Below, in pieces: positions 26,660-35,951 of a stretch of DNA of 35,951 nt. This DNA is from an uncultured Spiribacter sp. (GTDB lineage: Bacteria; Pseudomonadota; Gammaproteobacteria; Nitrococcales; Nitrococcaceae). Made by a program: the position numbers and the translations under genes. Each line of letters opens with the position of its first letter. Positions within the stretch are counted from its first letter, which is position 1. The notes below the pieces were generated by a model. The model was not told where the DNA came from and did not search any database. It worked only from the letters and a program-made list of their open reading frames with translations. The stretch covers positions 1 to 35,951 of the forward strand of contig CAJXMI010000012.1 of assembly GCA_913056145.1 (NCBI GenBank), read 5' to 3'.

Positions 26660-27939
26660 AGATGGCTGAACACCCGCTCGGCCGCATCCAGGGTGTGACT
26701 GAGCGCCGCCTCGTCATGCGCGGTGGAGACAAAGCCTGCCTCGAACGCCGAAGGGGCCAGATAGACGCCGGCCTCGAGCATGCCGTGGAAAAACCGCACA
26801 AACCGCTCGGCATCGCACCCGGCCACGTCCTCAAATCGCTCGACCGTATCGGCATGGGTAAAGAACAGGCCGAACATGGTCCCGGCCTGATGGGTCGCAA
26901 ACGGGACACCGGCGGCATCCGCCCGTTCGCGCAAGCCCGCCACCAGACGCCGCGTCCAGGCCTCGGCCCGCGCATGCACATCGGGCTGCGAGAGGTTGCG
27001 CAGGGTTGCCAGACCGCTTGCCATGGCCAGCGGGTTACCGGAGAGGGTGCCCGCCTGATACACGGGCCCCGAGGGCGCCAGGTGCTCCATGACCTCGGCC
27101 CGGCCGCCCAGTGCGCCCACCGGAAGGCCGCCACCAATCACCTTGCCAAGGCAGGTGAGATCGGGCTTTACGCCGTACAGCGCCTGGGCGCCCCCAAGGG
27201 CGGCCCGGAAGCCGCTCATGACCTCGTCAAACACCAGCAGGGCGCCGCTGTCATCGCATATCTGGCGCAGTCCCGCCAGAAAGTCAGGCCGCGCCGGCAC
27301 ACAGTTCATGTTGCCCGACACCGGTTCGACCAGCACCGCCGCGATGGTGTCGCCATAGTCTGCAAAGAGCGAGCGCACGGCCTCGAGGTCGTTGTAGGGG
27401 GCGGTCAGCGTCATCTCGGTCACTGCGGCGGGCACCCCCGGTGATCCGGGAATGCCGAGCGTGAGCACGCCCGAGCCCGCCTCGACCAGCAGCGCATCGA
27501 CATGCCCGTGATAGTTACCGCGGAATTTGAGGATGCGGTCGCGGCCGGTATAGCCCCGGGCCAGACGCACGGCACTGAGACAGGCCTCGGTGCCCGAGTT
27601 GACCATGCGAATCCGCTCGATTGACGGCATCAGCTCCCTGACCAGCACCGCCAGTTCGGTCTCGAGCACCGTGGGCGCGCCAAAGCTGGTGCCGTTGGCC
27701 GCGGTCTGGCTGATGGCCTCCACCACCTCCGGATGGGCATGCCCGATCGCAAGCGGCCCGTAGGAGAGGACATAGTCGACGTACTGCTTGCCGTCCTCGT
27801 CCTCGATCCAGGCGCCCGCGCCGCGGCGCATGAAAACCGGTGTACCACCGACAGAGCGAAAGGCACGCACGGCGGAATTGACGCCGCCCACCAAATGGCG
27901 CTGCGCCTCGGCAAAGAGTGTTTCGGATCGGTTGGCCAT
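26656..27939 (-). CDS. hemL: glutamate-1-semialdehyde 2,1-aminomutase
   Basis: HemL forms 5-aminolevulinate, the first committed haem precursor of the C5 pathway. The PLP lysine is Lys266 in [14 protein letters not shown], and FDEVMSGFR (237-245) binds the cofactor ring. The ATG at 27939 gives 427 aa, the usual length, with GGGAG about 13 bases upstream; an extension to 28068 would overlap thiE and is not conserved. Order rubredoxin-thiE-hemL is as in Pseudomonas. Confidence 0.97.
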   Translation of the reverse strand: MANRSETLFAEAQRHLVGGVNSAVRAFRSVGGTPVFMRRGAGAWIEDEDGKQYVDYVLSYGPLAIGHAHPEVVEAISQTAANGTSFGAPTVLETELAVLVRELMPSIERIRMVNSGTEACLSAVRLARGYTGRDRILKFRGNYHGHVDALLVEAGSGVLTLGIPGSPGVPAAVTEMTLTAPYNDLEAVRSLFADYGDTIAAVLVEPVSGNMNCVPARPDFLAGLRQICDDSGALLVFDEVMSGFRAALGGAQALYGVKPDLTCLGKVIGGGLPVGALGGRAEVMEHLAPSGPVYQAGTLSGNPLAMASGLATLRNLSQPDVHARAEAWTRRLVAGLRERADAAGVPFATHQAGTMFGLFFTHADTVERFEDVAGCDAERFVRFFHGMLEAGVYLAPSAFEAGFVSTAHDEAALSHTLDAAERVFSHL

Positions 27940-27973
27940 GGCTGCCGTCGGACTCCCGTTACAGAATGAATGA

Positions 27974-28618
27974 TCAGCGCGGGGCGCCAAAACCCTGCGC
28001 CACAAGCGCGCGCGCCGCCTGCTCGACATCGGCCGCGGCAAATACCGCCTGGATGACCGCGACCGCATCGGCGCCGGCGCGGGTCACGGCTGCCACGTTA
28101 TCCGGCTCGATACCGCCAATCGCGACCAGCGGGCCGGCAAAAAACGCCCGCGCCTTTGCGAACAGCGCGAGCGGCGCCCGCACGGCCTGCGGCTTGGTCG
28201 GCGAGGTAAAGACGCTGCCGAACGCCAGATAGTCGGCCCCGGCTTCCGCGGCAGTCCGGGCGCGCTCCAGGCTGTCATAGCAGGATACGCCCACAATGGC
28301 ATCCGCTCCCAGTGCCGAGCGGGCCGCCGGCACCGCCGCATCGTCACGGCCGACATGCACACCGTCCGCCCCCACCTCCGCCGCCAGCGCGACGTCGTCA
28401 TTAACAATAAAGCAGGCCCCGGCGTCACGGCAGCAGGCGGCCACCGCACGCGCCTCGGCCCGGCGGCGTTCGCCATCGGCGGTTTTATCGCGGTACTGCA
28501 CCACGCGGGCGCCCCCACGCAGGGCGGCCGCCACCGCATCAGCCAGGGCCTCGGGCCCGTCCGCCCGGTCGGGGGTGATGACGTAGAGGCCACGAATGCG
28601 CGCGGCGGCGGCAGGCAC
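27974..28618 (-). CDS. thiE: thiamine-phosphate synthase
   Basis: ThiE couples the thiazole and pyrimidine halves of vitamin B1. The TIM barrel shows [43 protein letters not shown] and [11 protein letters not shown], all hallmark segments. In many ThiE proteins the third reads LGQED; here it is VGRDD. 214 aa. The start is GTG at 28618, 3 bases after the rubredoxin stop, so it likely depends on coupling. Confidence 0.95.
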   Translation of the reverse strand: MPAAAARIRGLYVITPDRADGPEALADAVAAALRGGARVVQYRDKTADGERRRAEARAVAACCRDAGACFIVNDDVALAAEVGADGVHVGRDDAAVPAARSALGADAIVGVSCYDSLERARTAAEAGADYLAFGSVFTSPTKPQAVRAPLALFAKARAFFAGPLVAIGGIEPDNVAAVTRAGADAVAVIQAVFAAADVEQAARALVAQGFGAPR

Positions 28619-28621
28619 TCG

Positions 28622-28792
28622 TTAGATCTCGATCATCTCGAAATCGGACTTGCCCGCCCCGCACTCGGGACAGACGAAGTCATCGGGAATGTCCTCCCAG
28701 CGAGTGCCCGGCTCAATACCCTCGTCGGGCAGGCCGTCTTCCTCTTCATAAATCCACCCGCAGACCACACACATCCAGGAGCGATACTCCAT
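28622..28792 (-). CDS. rubredoxin
   Basis: A 56-residue iron protein with one Fe(Cys)4 site: Cys8 and Cys11 (MCVVCGWIY), Cys41 and Cys44 ([11 protein letters not shown]). Rubredoxins pass single electrons, often to alkane hydroxylases or oxygen/peroxide-reducing enzymes; no partner is visible nearby. GGAGG lies 9 bases before the ATG at 28792. The open frame extends further upstream but would run into cpdA. It leads the thiE-hemL run. Confidence 0.96.
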   Translation of the reverse strand: MEYRSWMCVVCGWIYEEEDGLPDEGIEPGTRWEDIPDDFVCPECGAGKSDFEMIEI

Positions 28793-28807
28793 GGCGCCTT
28801 GCCTCCT

Positions 28808-28820
28808 GTTAACCGTTAAC
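28808..28820. repeat. tandem palindromic GTTAAC repeat before rubredoxin
   Basis: Two copies of the self-complementary hexamer GTTAAC lie one base apart, just upstream of the rubredoxin ribosome-binding site. It is the most A/T-rich spot in the gap after cpdA and could be an operator, though no known regulator is indicated. Confidence 0.35.
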
Positions 28821-28868
28821 TGTCCGCGTACCCTAAAGGCTGCGCGCGGTGCTTGGAAGTGGCCGGGG

Positions 28869-29642
28869 TCAATCGTGCGCCACGATCTCCACCGCCGTGT
28901 TGATCGCACCGTCGGGGAGGAGGTCAAGCCAGCGAAACCCGGGCGCAGAGCGATCGATCGTGAACTGATCGGCACCCGCCAGGAACTGCGCGGCGCTGGC
29001 CGGCGTTGCCAGATAGCGGCAGCCGGCAACCTCGCGGTCAACGGCATGGTGCACATGACCAAAGACCACGGCGCGTATCCGGGGCTCGGCCGCGATGCGG
29101 GCCATGAGCGCATCCGCGTTGTCGAGCCCGATAGCATCGAGCCAGGCAGTACCGACCGCCAGCGGCTGATGGTGCAGCGCCAGCAGCACATGCGCGGCAT
29201 CGGTTGCCGCCAGGGCATCGGCAAGCGCCGTCAGCTCGCGCGCCGGCAGATGCCCCGCCACCTCGCCGCTCACCAGACTGTCCAGCATCACGATGCACCA
29301 GTTGCCCAGATGCAACAGACGCTCAGCAGTGACCCGACCGCCAGCAAAAACCGACTGCAGCCGGGCGCGGTCATCGTGGTTGCCGGGGGTAACGCGCCCG
29401 GGCAAGGCCAGTGTCTCAAGGCGCTGGCGCAGGCGCTGATAGCCCGCCACGCTGCCATCATGCACCAGGTCACCGGTGTGCAGCAGGCCGCTCGCCGTCC
29501 TGGCCCATGGCGTCATGGCCGCCAGCGTTGCCTCGAAGCGCTGCTCGACATTGACCCCGGCCAGCTGCGCGGAGGGGTCGGCAAAGAGGTGTGTGTCGGT
29601 GATCTGCAGCAGGCGACTGCCAGCCGGCGCTACGCGCGTCAC
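28869..29642 (-). CDS. cpdA: 3',5'-cyclic-AMP phosphodiesterase (CpdA-like metallophosphoesterase)
   Basis: A 257-residue calcineurin-like phosphoesterase. Metal-binding motifs appear in order: ITDTHLF (Asp16, His18), [24 protein letters not shown] and FGHVHHAVD. The pattern and length match CpdA, which hydrolyses cAMP; other small phosphodiester substrates cannot be excluded. The start is GTG at 29642, overlapping the deacetylase stop by four bases. Confidence 0.88.
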   Translation of the reverse strand: MTRVAPAGSRLLQITDTHLFADPSAQLAGVNVEQRFEATLAAMTPWARTASGLLHTGDLVHDGSVAGYQRLRQRLETLALPGRVTPGNHDDRARLQSVFAGGRVTAERLLHLGNWCIVMLDSLVSGEVAGHLPARELTALADALAATDAAHVLLALHHQPLAVGTAWLDAIGLDNADALMARIAAEPRIRAVVFGHVHHAVDREVAGCRYLATPASAAQFLAGADQFTIDRSAPGFRWLDLLPDGAINTAVEIVAHD

Positions 29643-30706
29643 GTCCCGCCCTCGCCGTATACCCAGAGCTGGCTGAACCAGAAAAATCCGCCCTCACCAT
29701 CCGGCATGGTGCAGTTGTAGCGACTGCGTCCCACCGGCAGGTCGGCCGTGCCCTGAACGGCGAAGCGCCGGGTGTCCGCCAGCCACTCCGGCGTGAGTCG
29801 CTCCCCGCCGTAGAAGCAGCCGAGCGCATGGGTCGCCAGGCCATCGCCCTGCAGCGTGAGCACCAGCCGCGGTGCCTGCGGCGAGTGGCGAACGGGGCTC
29901 GTCGGTGACTGCTCGATGACCGGCAGCGCGCGGGTATCAAGGCGCAGCGCGAAGGGCTCGGGTTGGCCATAGCGCTCATTGAGGGCAAAGCGCGGCAGTG
30001 CCAGCGGGTTGGAGGTAGGCCCGATTGCGCCCGACTGCTGACCAAAGGCCACGTAACCCAGGTCGTCCACCAGGGCCATCACCGCGTCATTGTATTCACC
30101 ATAGGGATAGGCGAGCAGCGGCGGACGGGTATGCACGGCAGCCCCCAGCTCCTCGGTGAGACGTGCCTGGGCGCCATTCAGATCGGCCGTCACGCGGGCC
30201 GCCCAGTCGGCATGCGCCTCGCCGTCGCGCCGCTCGAAAAGCGGCGCATGGGTGCTGGAGTGATTGGCAAAGCGGGCGCCCTGCCGGGCCATTCGGCGCA
30301 TTTGCGCCCAGTCGAGGTAATTGGCGTAGCCGGCATCGACCGGCTCGGTATTCACGAACACGGTGTAGGGCCAGTCCCGCTCGGCCAGCAACGGATGCGC
30401 CACCTCGCCAACGCTGCGGTAGCCGTCATCAAAGGTAATGGCCACAGCGCGCTCGGGGAGTGTGTCATCACCCTGCAGTGCCGCGACCACCTGCCCCAGC
30501 GGCACCACCCGGTAGTCATTGGCGGCCAGGTAGTCGAGGTGCGCCCTGAACTGCTCCTCGGTAACCCGGGTACTGGGCTGACCGGCCGTGCCCACATGGT
30601 GGTACATGAGCACCACGGCGTGGGGGCCGGCCGCCGCATTGGCCACGCCGGCCCATGCCAGCATGAGCAAAAGCGCGCCGCACGCACCCGTCAGTCGACG
30701 GGCCAT
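29639..30706 (-). CDS. exported polysaccharide deacetylase (CE4 family) with extra C-terminal domain
   Basis: A 355-residue protein with signal peptide (1-25, cleavage near ANA-A), then a NodB-type deacetylase domain: VVLMYHHVG, ITFDDGYRSV (Asp93-Asp94), ANHSSTH (His149, His153 metal ligands) and AYPYGEYN. These enzymes remove N-acetyl groups from cell-surface polysaccharide such as PGA. About 100 C-terminal residues, with two cysteines, form a further domain I cannot name. ATG 30706 follows AGGA by 5 bases and lies 7 bases after the yfaZ-like stop. Confidence 0.9.
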   Translation of the reverse strand: MARRLTGACGALLLMLAWAGVANAAAGPHAVVLMYHHVGTAGQPSTRVTEEQFRAHLDYLAANDYRVVPLGQVVAALQGDDTLPERAVAITFDDGYRSVGEVAHPLLAERDWPYTVFVNTEPVDAGYANYLDWAQMRRMARQGARFANHSSTHAPLFERRDGEAHADWAARVTADLNGAQARLTEELGAAVHTRPPLLAYPYGEYNDAVMALVDDLGYVAFGQQSGAIGPTSNPLALPRFALNERYGQPEPFALRLDTRALPVIEQSPTSPVRHSPQAPRLVLTLQGDGLATHALGCFYGGERLTPEWLADTRRFAVQGTADLPVGRSRYNCTMPDGEGGFFWFSQLWVYGEGGT

Positions 30707-30713
30707 ACCCTTC

Positions 30714-31280
30714 CTAGAAATCGACGCGGAAGCCGCCGTAGACACCATCCTCAAAGTCGCGGTCATTGCCCTTGTCGTCATAACTCAGCTCGATATTGCG
30801 CCAGCCGAGATAGACCCGGGCGTCCTGAAGCACCTTGAACTCGCCCTGCACGGCATAGCTCTGGTAACCGTCGATATCGCTCATCGAGGTGACCGACGGC
30901 GCGTAGTAGAGCGAGGCGGCAACACCGGCGCGATTGTACTGCGGCAGCGTCCAGTTGAGCTTGCCGCCGATGGCAATGGCCGCACCATCGGCCTTGCGGA
31001 CATCGTCATTGGCCACGATGAGCTTGCCGCCGATACCGAGCAGCAGGGCGTCCCGCCCGGGCTCGGGGTTGTCCACCAGATGCAGCTCGCCCTCCAGCAG
31101 CTCGCCGTCGTCATCGTGCACGAGAACGCTTGCACCCGCCTCGAGGCCCTCGGGCGGCAGGTCGCGAATATAGCCGGCCTGAAACGCATCACCGCTCAGG
31201 TTGAGATCGAGGGTGTCCGCCGCGGCCGGAAGTGCCAGCGCCGTCAGCGCCAATGCCGTCAGGGTGTACCGAAACGTCAT
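30714..31280 (-). CDS. YfaZ-family outer-membrane protein
   Basis: A 188-residue secreted protein with signal peptide (1-21, ALPAAA-D) and alternating hydrophobic strands ending in a terminal Phe (GGFRVDF), the mark of an outer-membrane beta-barrel. It resembles the YfaZ family, whose function is poorly known. GGGG stands a few bases before the ATG. A TATCAT -10-like box is at 31321-31326. It heads the run with the deacetylase and cpdA genes and is divergent from ccoN. Confidence 0.83.
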   Translation of the reverse strand: MTFRYTLTALALTALALPAAADTLDLNLSGDAFQAGYIRDLPPEGLEAGASVLVHDDDGELLEGELHLVDNPEPGRDALLLGIGGKLIVANDDVRKADGAAIAIGGKLNWTLPQYNRAGVAASLYYAPSVTSMSDIDGYQSYAVQGEFKVLQDARVYLGWRNIELSYDDKGNDRDFEDGVYGGFRVDF

Positions 31281-31354
31281 GCCAGTCCCCTTTGTGTCGT
31301 ATTTGCCGTATCCAGCCTGAATGATACACCGCTCACAGGGATTGTTTGGAAGGT

Positions 31355-31368
31355 TTGACCTGCATCAA
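31355..31368 (+). promoter_or_regulatory. FNR/Anr binding site upstream of ccoN
   Basis: TTGAC-CTGC-ATCAA matches the consensus TTGAT-N4-ATCAA at nine of ten fixed positions. If TAATAC at 31411-31416 is the -10 box, the site is centred 61.5 bases before the expected start, a standard activating position. Oxygen-limited induction of cbb3 oxidase by FNR-type regulators is well known. It could also repress the divergent yfaZ-like gene. Confidence 0.85.
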
Positions 31369-31390
31369 CACAACATCGGACCTGACAGCC

Positions 31391-31407
31391 GAGACTTGAC
31401 GTGTCTC
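31391..31407. repeat. GAGAC-N7-GTCTC inverted repeat in the ccoN promoter
   Basis: Five-base perfect arms separated by seven bases, between the FNR site and the TAATAC box. Its position, just upstream of the -10 element, would suit a second regulator. It may be chance. Confidence 0.35.
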
Positions 31408-31410
31408 ACC

Positions 31411-31416
31411 TAATAC
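31411..31416 (+). promoter_or_regulatory. probable -10 box of the cco operon
   Basis: TAATAC, with expected start near 31423. The bases at -35 do not match the consensus, as is usual for FNR-activated promoters. Confidence 0.5.
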
Positions 31417-31436
31417 CAACAAAGCAAGGTTCTTTC

Positions 31437-32858
<1,422 letters not shown>

Positions 32859-32869
32859 GGAGCTGCATC

Positions 32870-33478
32870 ATGTCGCATGAAATCGTCGAAAAGAACGCGG
32901 GCCTCATGGCGGTGCTGATCTTCATCGTGATCAGCATCGGCGGCCTCGTCGAGATCGTCCCGCTCATGTTCTCGCAGCAGACCACCGAGGCCGCCGAAGG
33001 CGTTGAGCCCTACTCGGCCATCCGCTTCGCCGGCCGCGATATCTACGTGAGTGAGGGTTGCTACAACTGCCACTCGCAGCAGATTCGGCCGTTCCGGGCC
33101 GAGACCGAGCGCTACGGGCACTACTCGGTGGCCGGCGAGTTCGTCTATGACCGCCCGTTCCAGTGGGGCTCGAAGCGCACGGGGCCCGATCTGGCCCGCG
33201 TGGGCGGGCGCTACACCGATGACTGGCACTACGTGCATCTGATCAACCCGCGCGATGTGGTGCCGCAGTCGAACATGCCCGGCTACCCGTGGCTTGCCGA
33301 GCGCACGGTTGACGCGGCACAAACCGCAAAAAGCATGCGCGCCCAGCGCACGATGCTGGGCGTGCCCTACAGCGACGAGGACATCGCCGCCGCTGCCGAG
33401 CTTGAGGGAGTGACCGAGATGGAGGCCCTCATCGCCTATCTGCAGGGCCTGGGCACTAACAAGGTGGCAAGCCGATGA
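32870..33478 (+). CDS. ccoO: cbb3-type cytochrome c oxidase subunit II (mono-haem)
   Basis: A 202-residue membrane-anchored c-type cytochrome with one N-terminal helix (about 12-34) and one haem site, Cys64-Tyr-Asn-Cys67-His68. Met145 in SNMPGYPW is a likely sixth haem ligand region. It relays electrons from CcoP to CcoN. GAGGAG lies 7 bases before the ATG, and the stop overlaps ccoQ by four bases. Confidence 0.97.
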   Translation: MSHEIVEKNAGLMAVLIFIVISIGGLVEIVPLMFSQQTTEAAEGVEPYSAIRFAGRDIYVSEGCYNCHSQQIRPFRAETERYGHYSVAGEFVYDRPFQWGSKRTGPDLARVGGRYTDDWHYVHLINPRDVVPQSNMPGYPWLAERTVDAAQTAKSMRAQRTMLGVPYSDEDIAAAAELEGVTEMEALIAYLQGLGTNKVASR

Positions 33479-33648
33479 TCAGCGGCATCTTCACCACCGT
33501 GCTGCTGGTTCTCTTTCTGGGCATCGTTGTCTGGGCGTTCAGCAGCAAGCGACGGCGTGACTTTGACGAGGCTGCCAACCTGCCCTTCCAGGATGAGGAG
33601 CACAACGCGCGGCATCCCGACAAGAATAACGGAGGGGACCGGCCATGA
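33475..33648 (+). CDS. ccoQ: cbb3-type oxidase small subunit CcoQ
   Basis: A 57-residue peptide starting [22 protein letters not shown], one transmembrane helix, then a charged tail ([20 protein letters not shown]). CcoQ stabilises the core oxidase. Sequence features and place between ccoO and ccoP identify it; it is linked to both by ATGA overlaps. Confidence 0.93.
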   Translation: MISGIFTTVLLVLFLGIVVWAFSSKRRRDFDEAANLPFQDEEHNARHPDKNNGGDRP

Positions 33649-34565
33649 GTCTGTTCTGGAGTGTCTTCATCATTGTCCTGGTGCTGGGCAATATCTTTGC
33701 CTGCTGGTGGCTCATTCGCTGGACGGCCAAGCCGCGCAAGGGCGAGGCGGCCGCCCACGAGACCACCGGCCATGTCTGGGACGGCGATCTCACCGAGTAC
33801 AACAACCCCATGCCGCGCTGGTGGCTGTGGCTGTTCTACATCACCATTGTGTTCGGCCTGATCTATCTGGCGCTCTACCCGGGGCTCGGCAACTTCCAGG
33901 GCCTGCTCGGCTGGAGCCAGTACAGCCAGTACGACGAGGAAGTGGCCGCCGCCGAGGCGCGCTTTGAGCCGCTCTACGCCCGCTACGCCGAGGTGGACAT
34001 TGCCGAGCTGGCGCAGAATGACGAGGCCATGGGAACCGCCGGACGGCTCTTTGCCAACAACTGCGCCACCTGTCATGGCTCGGATGGCCGTGGTGCGCGT
34101 GGCTATCCCAACCTTGCCGATGCCGACTGGCAGTGGGGCGGCAGCGCCGAGGCCATCCGGCATACCCTTATCAACGGCCGCCAGGCCGTGATGCCCGCCT
34201 TTGGCGCAGCCCTCGACGACAGTCAGCTCCAGGCCACCGCGGCTTATGTCTACAGCCTCAACGGCCGCAACGCACCGGAGCGGCTGGTGGCTGCCGGGCG
34301 CGAGCAGTACCAGACCCTCTGCGTGGCCTGTCACGGCGTGGAAGGCAAGGGCAACCCCGCTCTGGGCGCACCCAACCTGACCGACGAGGTCTGGCTGTAC
34401 GGTGGCTCGCTCGACACCATCGAGCAGACGCTGCTCAACGGCCGCAACGGCCAGATGCCGGCCTTTGCCGAGACCCTCGGCGAGGATCGGGTGCATCTGG
34501 TATCCGCGTATGTCTACCGCCTCTCGGGCGGTCAGGAGGCCCGCGATGAGCTTGCCGCACGCTGA
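33645..34565 (+). CDS. ccoP: cbb3-type cytochrome c oxidase subunit III (di-haem)
   Basis: A 306-residue electron-entry subunit. Two N-terminal helices (about 4-26 and 58-80) anchor two cytochrome c domains with haem sites CATCH (140-144) and CVACH (226-230). MPAF appears after each site as the axial methionine region. GGAGGGG lies 7 bases before the ATG. Its last 20 bases overlap the next gene. Confidence 0.97.
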   Translation: MSLFWSVFIIVLVLGNIFACWWLIRWTAKPRKGEAAAHETTGHVWDGDLTEYNNPMPRWWLWLFYITIVFGLIYLALYPGLGNFQGLLGWSQYSQYDEEVAAAEARFEPLYARYAEVDIAELAQNDEAMGTAGRLFANNCATCHGSDGRGARGYPNLADADWQWGGSAEAIRHTLINGRQAVMPAFGAALDDSQLQATAAYVYSLNGRNAPERLVAAGREQYQTLCVACHGVEGKGNPALGAPNLTDEVWLYGGSLDTIEQTLLNGRNGQMPAFAETLGEDRVHLVSAYVYRLSGGQEARDELAAR

Positions 34566-34872
34566 GCCCGACACCCAGCGGCCATCGGCGCCGGCACGGC
34601 GCGAATCCGTCTATCCGCCCCGCCGCGCCTGGCTGATCGGCGCCTGCCTGTGGCCCGGGTTTCTGGCGGCGGGGCTCGCAACGATGCTGTTCTTCTCGGG
34701 GATCGATCCCGAGACCCTCCGTGTGCAGACCCTCCCCGACTGGGACATCAGCCGCACGGCGGGCTACAGCATCGGTTTTCTGATGTTCTGGGCCGTTGCC
34801 TCATTCTCGAGTGCGCTCAGCGTGCTGCTGGCCCGCGCCCCCCGCAACGAGACCGATAAGAGGCCGACATGA
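34546..34872 (+). CDS. small two-helix membrane protein between ccoP and ccoG
   Basis: I do not recognise this as CcoH, CcoS or another named cco gene. Its 108 residues have a proline/arginine-rich cytoplasmic start (1-28) and two transmembrane helices (about 29-51 and 74-96). AGGAGG lies 6 bases before the ATG at 34546, which supports a real gene although it overlaps ccoP by 20 bases. The stop overlaps ccoG by four bases. It is most likely an accessory or assembly protein of the oxidase, by position only. Confidence 0.85.
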   Translation: MSLPHAEPDTQRPSAPARRESVYPPRRAWLIGACLWPGFLAAGLATMLFFSGIDPETLRVQTLPDWDISRTAGYSIGFLMFWAVASFSSALSVLLARAPRNETDKRPT

Positions 34873-35951
34873 GCTCCGTGCCAGATTCGATGTATGCGGC
34901 GCACGAGAAGATCTACCCGCGCGAGGTCAACGGGCGTTTTCAGCGCCTGCGGCGGGTTATGGTCTTTGTGCTCCTGGGGCTCTTCTATGGCCTGCCCTGG
35001 GTGCAGATCGGCGGCGACCCGGTGATCCTGTTCAACCTCCCGGCGCGGGAGTTCCATGTCTTTGGCCTCACGTTCTTTCCGCAGGATTTCTATTATCTGA
35101 CCCTGCTGCTCATCATCTGCGCATTGGGGCTTTTCTTCGTGACCTCGCTGGCGGGCCGCGTATGGTGCGGCTATGCCTGCCCGCAGACGGTCTGGACCGA
35201 GGTGTTCCTGTGGATGGAGCACTGGACCGAGGGCAAGCGTGCCCGGCGCATGAAACTCGACAAAGGCCCCTGGAACCGCGAGAAGATTCTGCGCAAGGGC
35301 GCCAAGCAGGTGCTCTGGATTACCTTTGCGCTGTGGACGGGGTTTACCTTTGTTGGCTTTTTCAGCCCCATCGATGGCCTGCTGGCTCGCGCAACCGTGT
35401 TCCAGCTCGGCCCCTGGGAGACCTTCTGGGTCTTTTTCTACGGCTTTGCCACCTATTTCAACGCCGGTTTCCTGCGCGAGCAGGTGTGTCTGTACATGTG
35501 CCCCTATGCCCGCTTTCAGGGGGCCATGTTCGACCGCGAGACGCTGATCATTTCCTATGACGACGACCGCGGCGAGCCCCGCGGCGGGCGCAAGCGCGGG
35601 ACAGACCCCAAGGCAAGCGGGCTGGGCGATTGCATCGATTGCAGCCTGTGCGTGCAGGTCTGCCCCACCGGCATTGATATCCGCGAGGGCCTGCAATACG
35701 AGTGCATTGCCTGCGGCGCCTGCATTGATGCCTGCGATGAGGTCATGGACAAAATGGACTACCCCCGCGGGCTGATTCGCTACACCACCGAGAACGCGCT
35801 GGAGGGCAAATCCAGCCGGGTGATACGGCCGCGCACCATTGTCTACACGGTGCTGTTGCTGGCCCTGGTAACGGCGGGAATTACCGGGCTGGTGCTCCGC
35901 GAACCGGTTCGGCTCGACATCCTCACCGATCGCAACACCCTCTATCGCGAG
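34869..35951 (+). CDS. ccoG: cytochrome c oxidase accessory protein CcoG (3' end outside the window)
   Basis: The first 361 codons of a CcoG/RdxA/FixG protein, a membrane polyferredoxin known in other bacteria to reduce Cu(II) to Cu(I) for cbb3 assembly. RVWCGYACPQTVWTEVF and LREQVCLYMCPYARFQGAMFD are the family's membrane cysteine motifs, followed by two 4Fe-4S sites, CIDCSLCVQVCP and CIACGACIDAC, near residues 255-292. Four to five helices are visible. The frame stays open to the edge. It begins within the previous gene's stop (ATGA). Confidence 0.96.
   Translation, partial: MSSVPDSMYAAHEKIYPREVNGRFQRLRRVMVFVLLGLFYGLPWVQIGGDPVILFNLPAREFHVFGLTFFPQDFYYLTLLLIICALGLFFVTSLAGRVWCGYACPQTVWTEVFLWMEHWTEGKRARRMKLDKGPWNREKILRKGAKQVLWITFALWTGFTFVGFFSPIDGLLARATVFQLGPWETFWVFFYGFATYFNAGFLREQVCLYMCPYARFQGAMFDRETLIISYDDDRGEPRGGRKRGTDPKASGLGDCIDCSLCVQVCPTGIDIREGLQYECIACGACIDACDEVMDKMDYPRGLIRYTTENALEGKSSRVIRPRTIVYTVLLLALVTAGITGLVLREPVRLDILTDRNTLYRE

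Overview
The window is a stretch of high-GC chromosome from a gammaproteobacterium. Gene content, several neighbour orders also found in Pseudomonas (tyrS/M23/anmK/erpA/argC beside an rRNA operon; ptsP-rppH-HAD; fis-purH-purD; mpl-ubiX; rubredoxin-thiE-hemL) and acidic proteins fit a Chromatiales / Ectothiorhodospiraceae-type bacterium. That placement is inference; no marker gene is complete enough to settle it. Coding density is very high. I saw no mobile element, phage gene, CRISPR array or tRNA.

Layout. 1-450: 5' end of a 16S rRNA gene on the minus strand with a leader carrying three tandem sigma-70-like promoters and a boxA antitermination site. 451-5725: tyrS, an M23 cell-wall peptidase, anmK, erpA and argC. 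5772-9078: a ClC-type anion transporter, a membrane-anchored thioredoxin-like protein, hemJ and an Irr-like Fur-family regulator. 9091-13231: ptsP and rppH (minus), then a HAD phosphatase and a PCu(A)C copper chaperone (plus). 13246-15564: hemN, a DUF454 membrane protein and a MAPEG protein. 15561-22069: a minus-strand run pfp-ppa-pduO-prmA-fis-purH-purD ending in the MAPEG gene. 22230-24723: a four-helix membrane protein coupled to mpl and ubiX. 24728-28792: rubredoxin-thiE-hemL and a DedA-PAP2-LssY-like fusion. 28869-31280: yfaZ-like porin, polysaccharide deacetylase and a CpdA-type phosphodiesterase. 31437-35951: the cbb3 oxidase operon ccoNOQP, a small membrane gene, and ccoG running off the window.

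How the genes work together. Haem and micro-aerobic respiration recur: hemL (early haem synthesis), hemN and hemJ (late steps), an Irr-like regulator, ccoNOQP and ccoG under a near-consensus FNR/Anr box, and a PCu(A)C copper chaperone that could feed copper to the oxidase. A second theme is cell-wall turnover and recycling (M23 peptidase, anmK, mpl). A third is pyrophosphate: a PPi-type phosphofructokinase lies directly upstream of a soluble pyrophosphatase.

I found no obviously new multi-gene system; most of the window is conserved housekeeping. The best leads are the Irr-like regulator next to hemJ, the ClC protein with altered pore and proton-gate residues, the 108-residue membrane gene inserted between ccoP and ccoG, the uncharacterised membrane protein coupled to mpl-ubiX, the absence of dusB between prmA and fis, and the three-domain DedA-PAP2-LssY protein.
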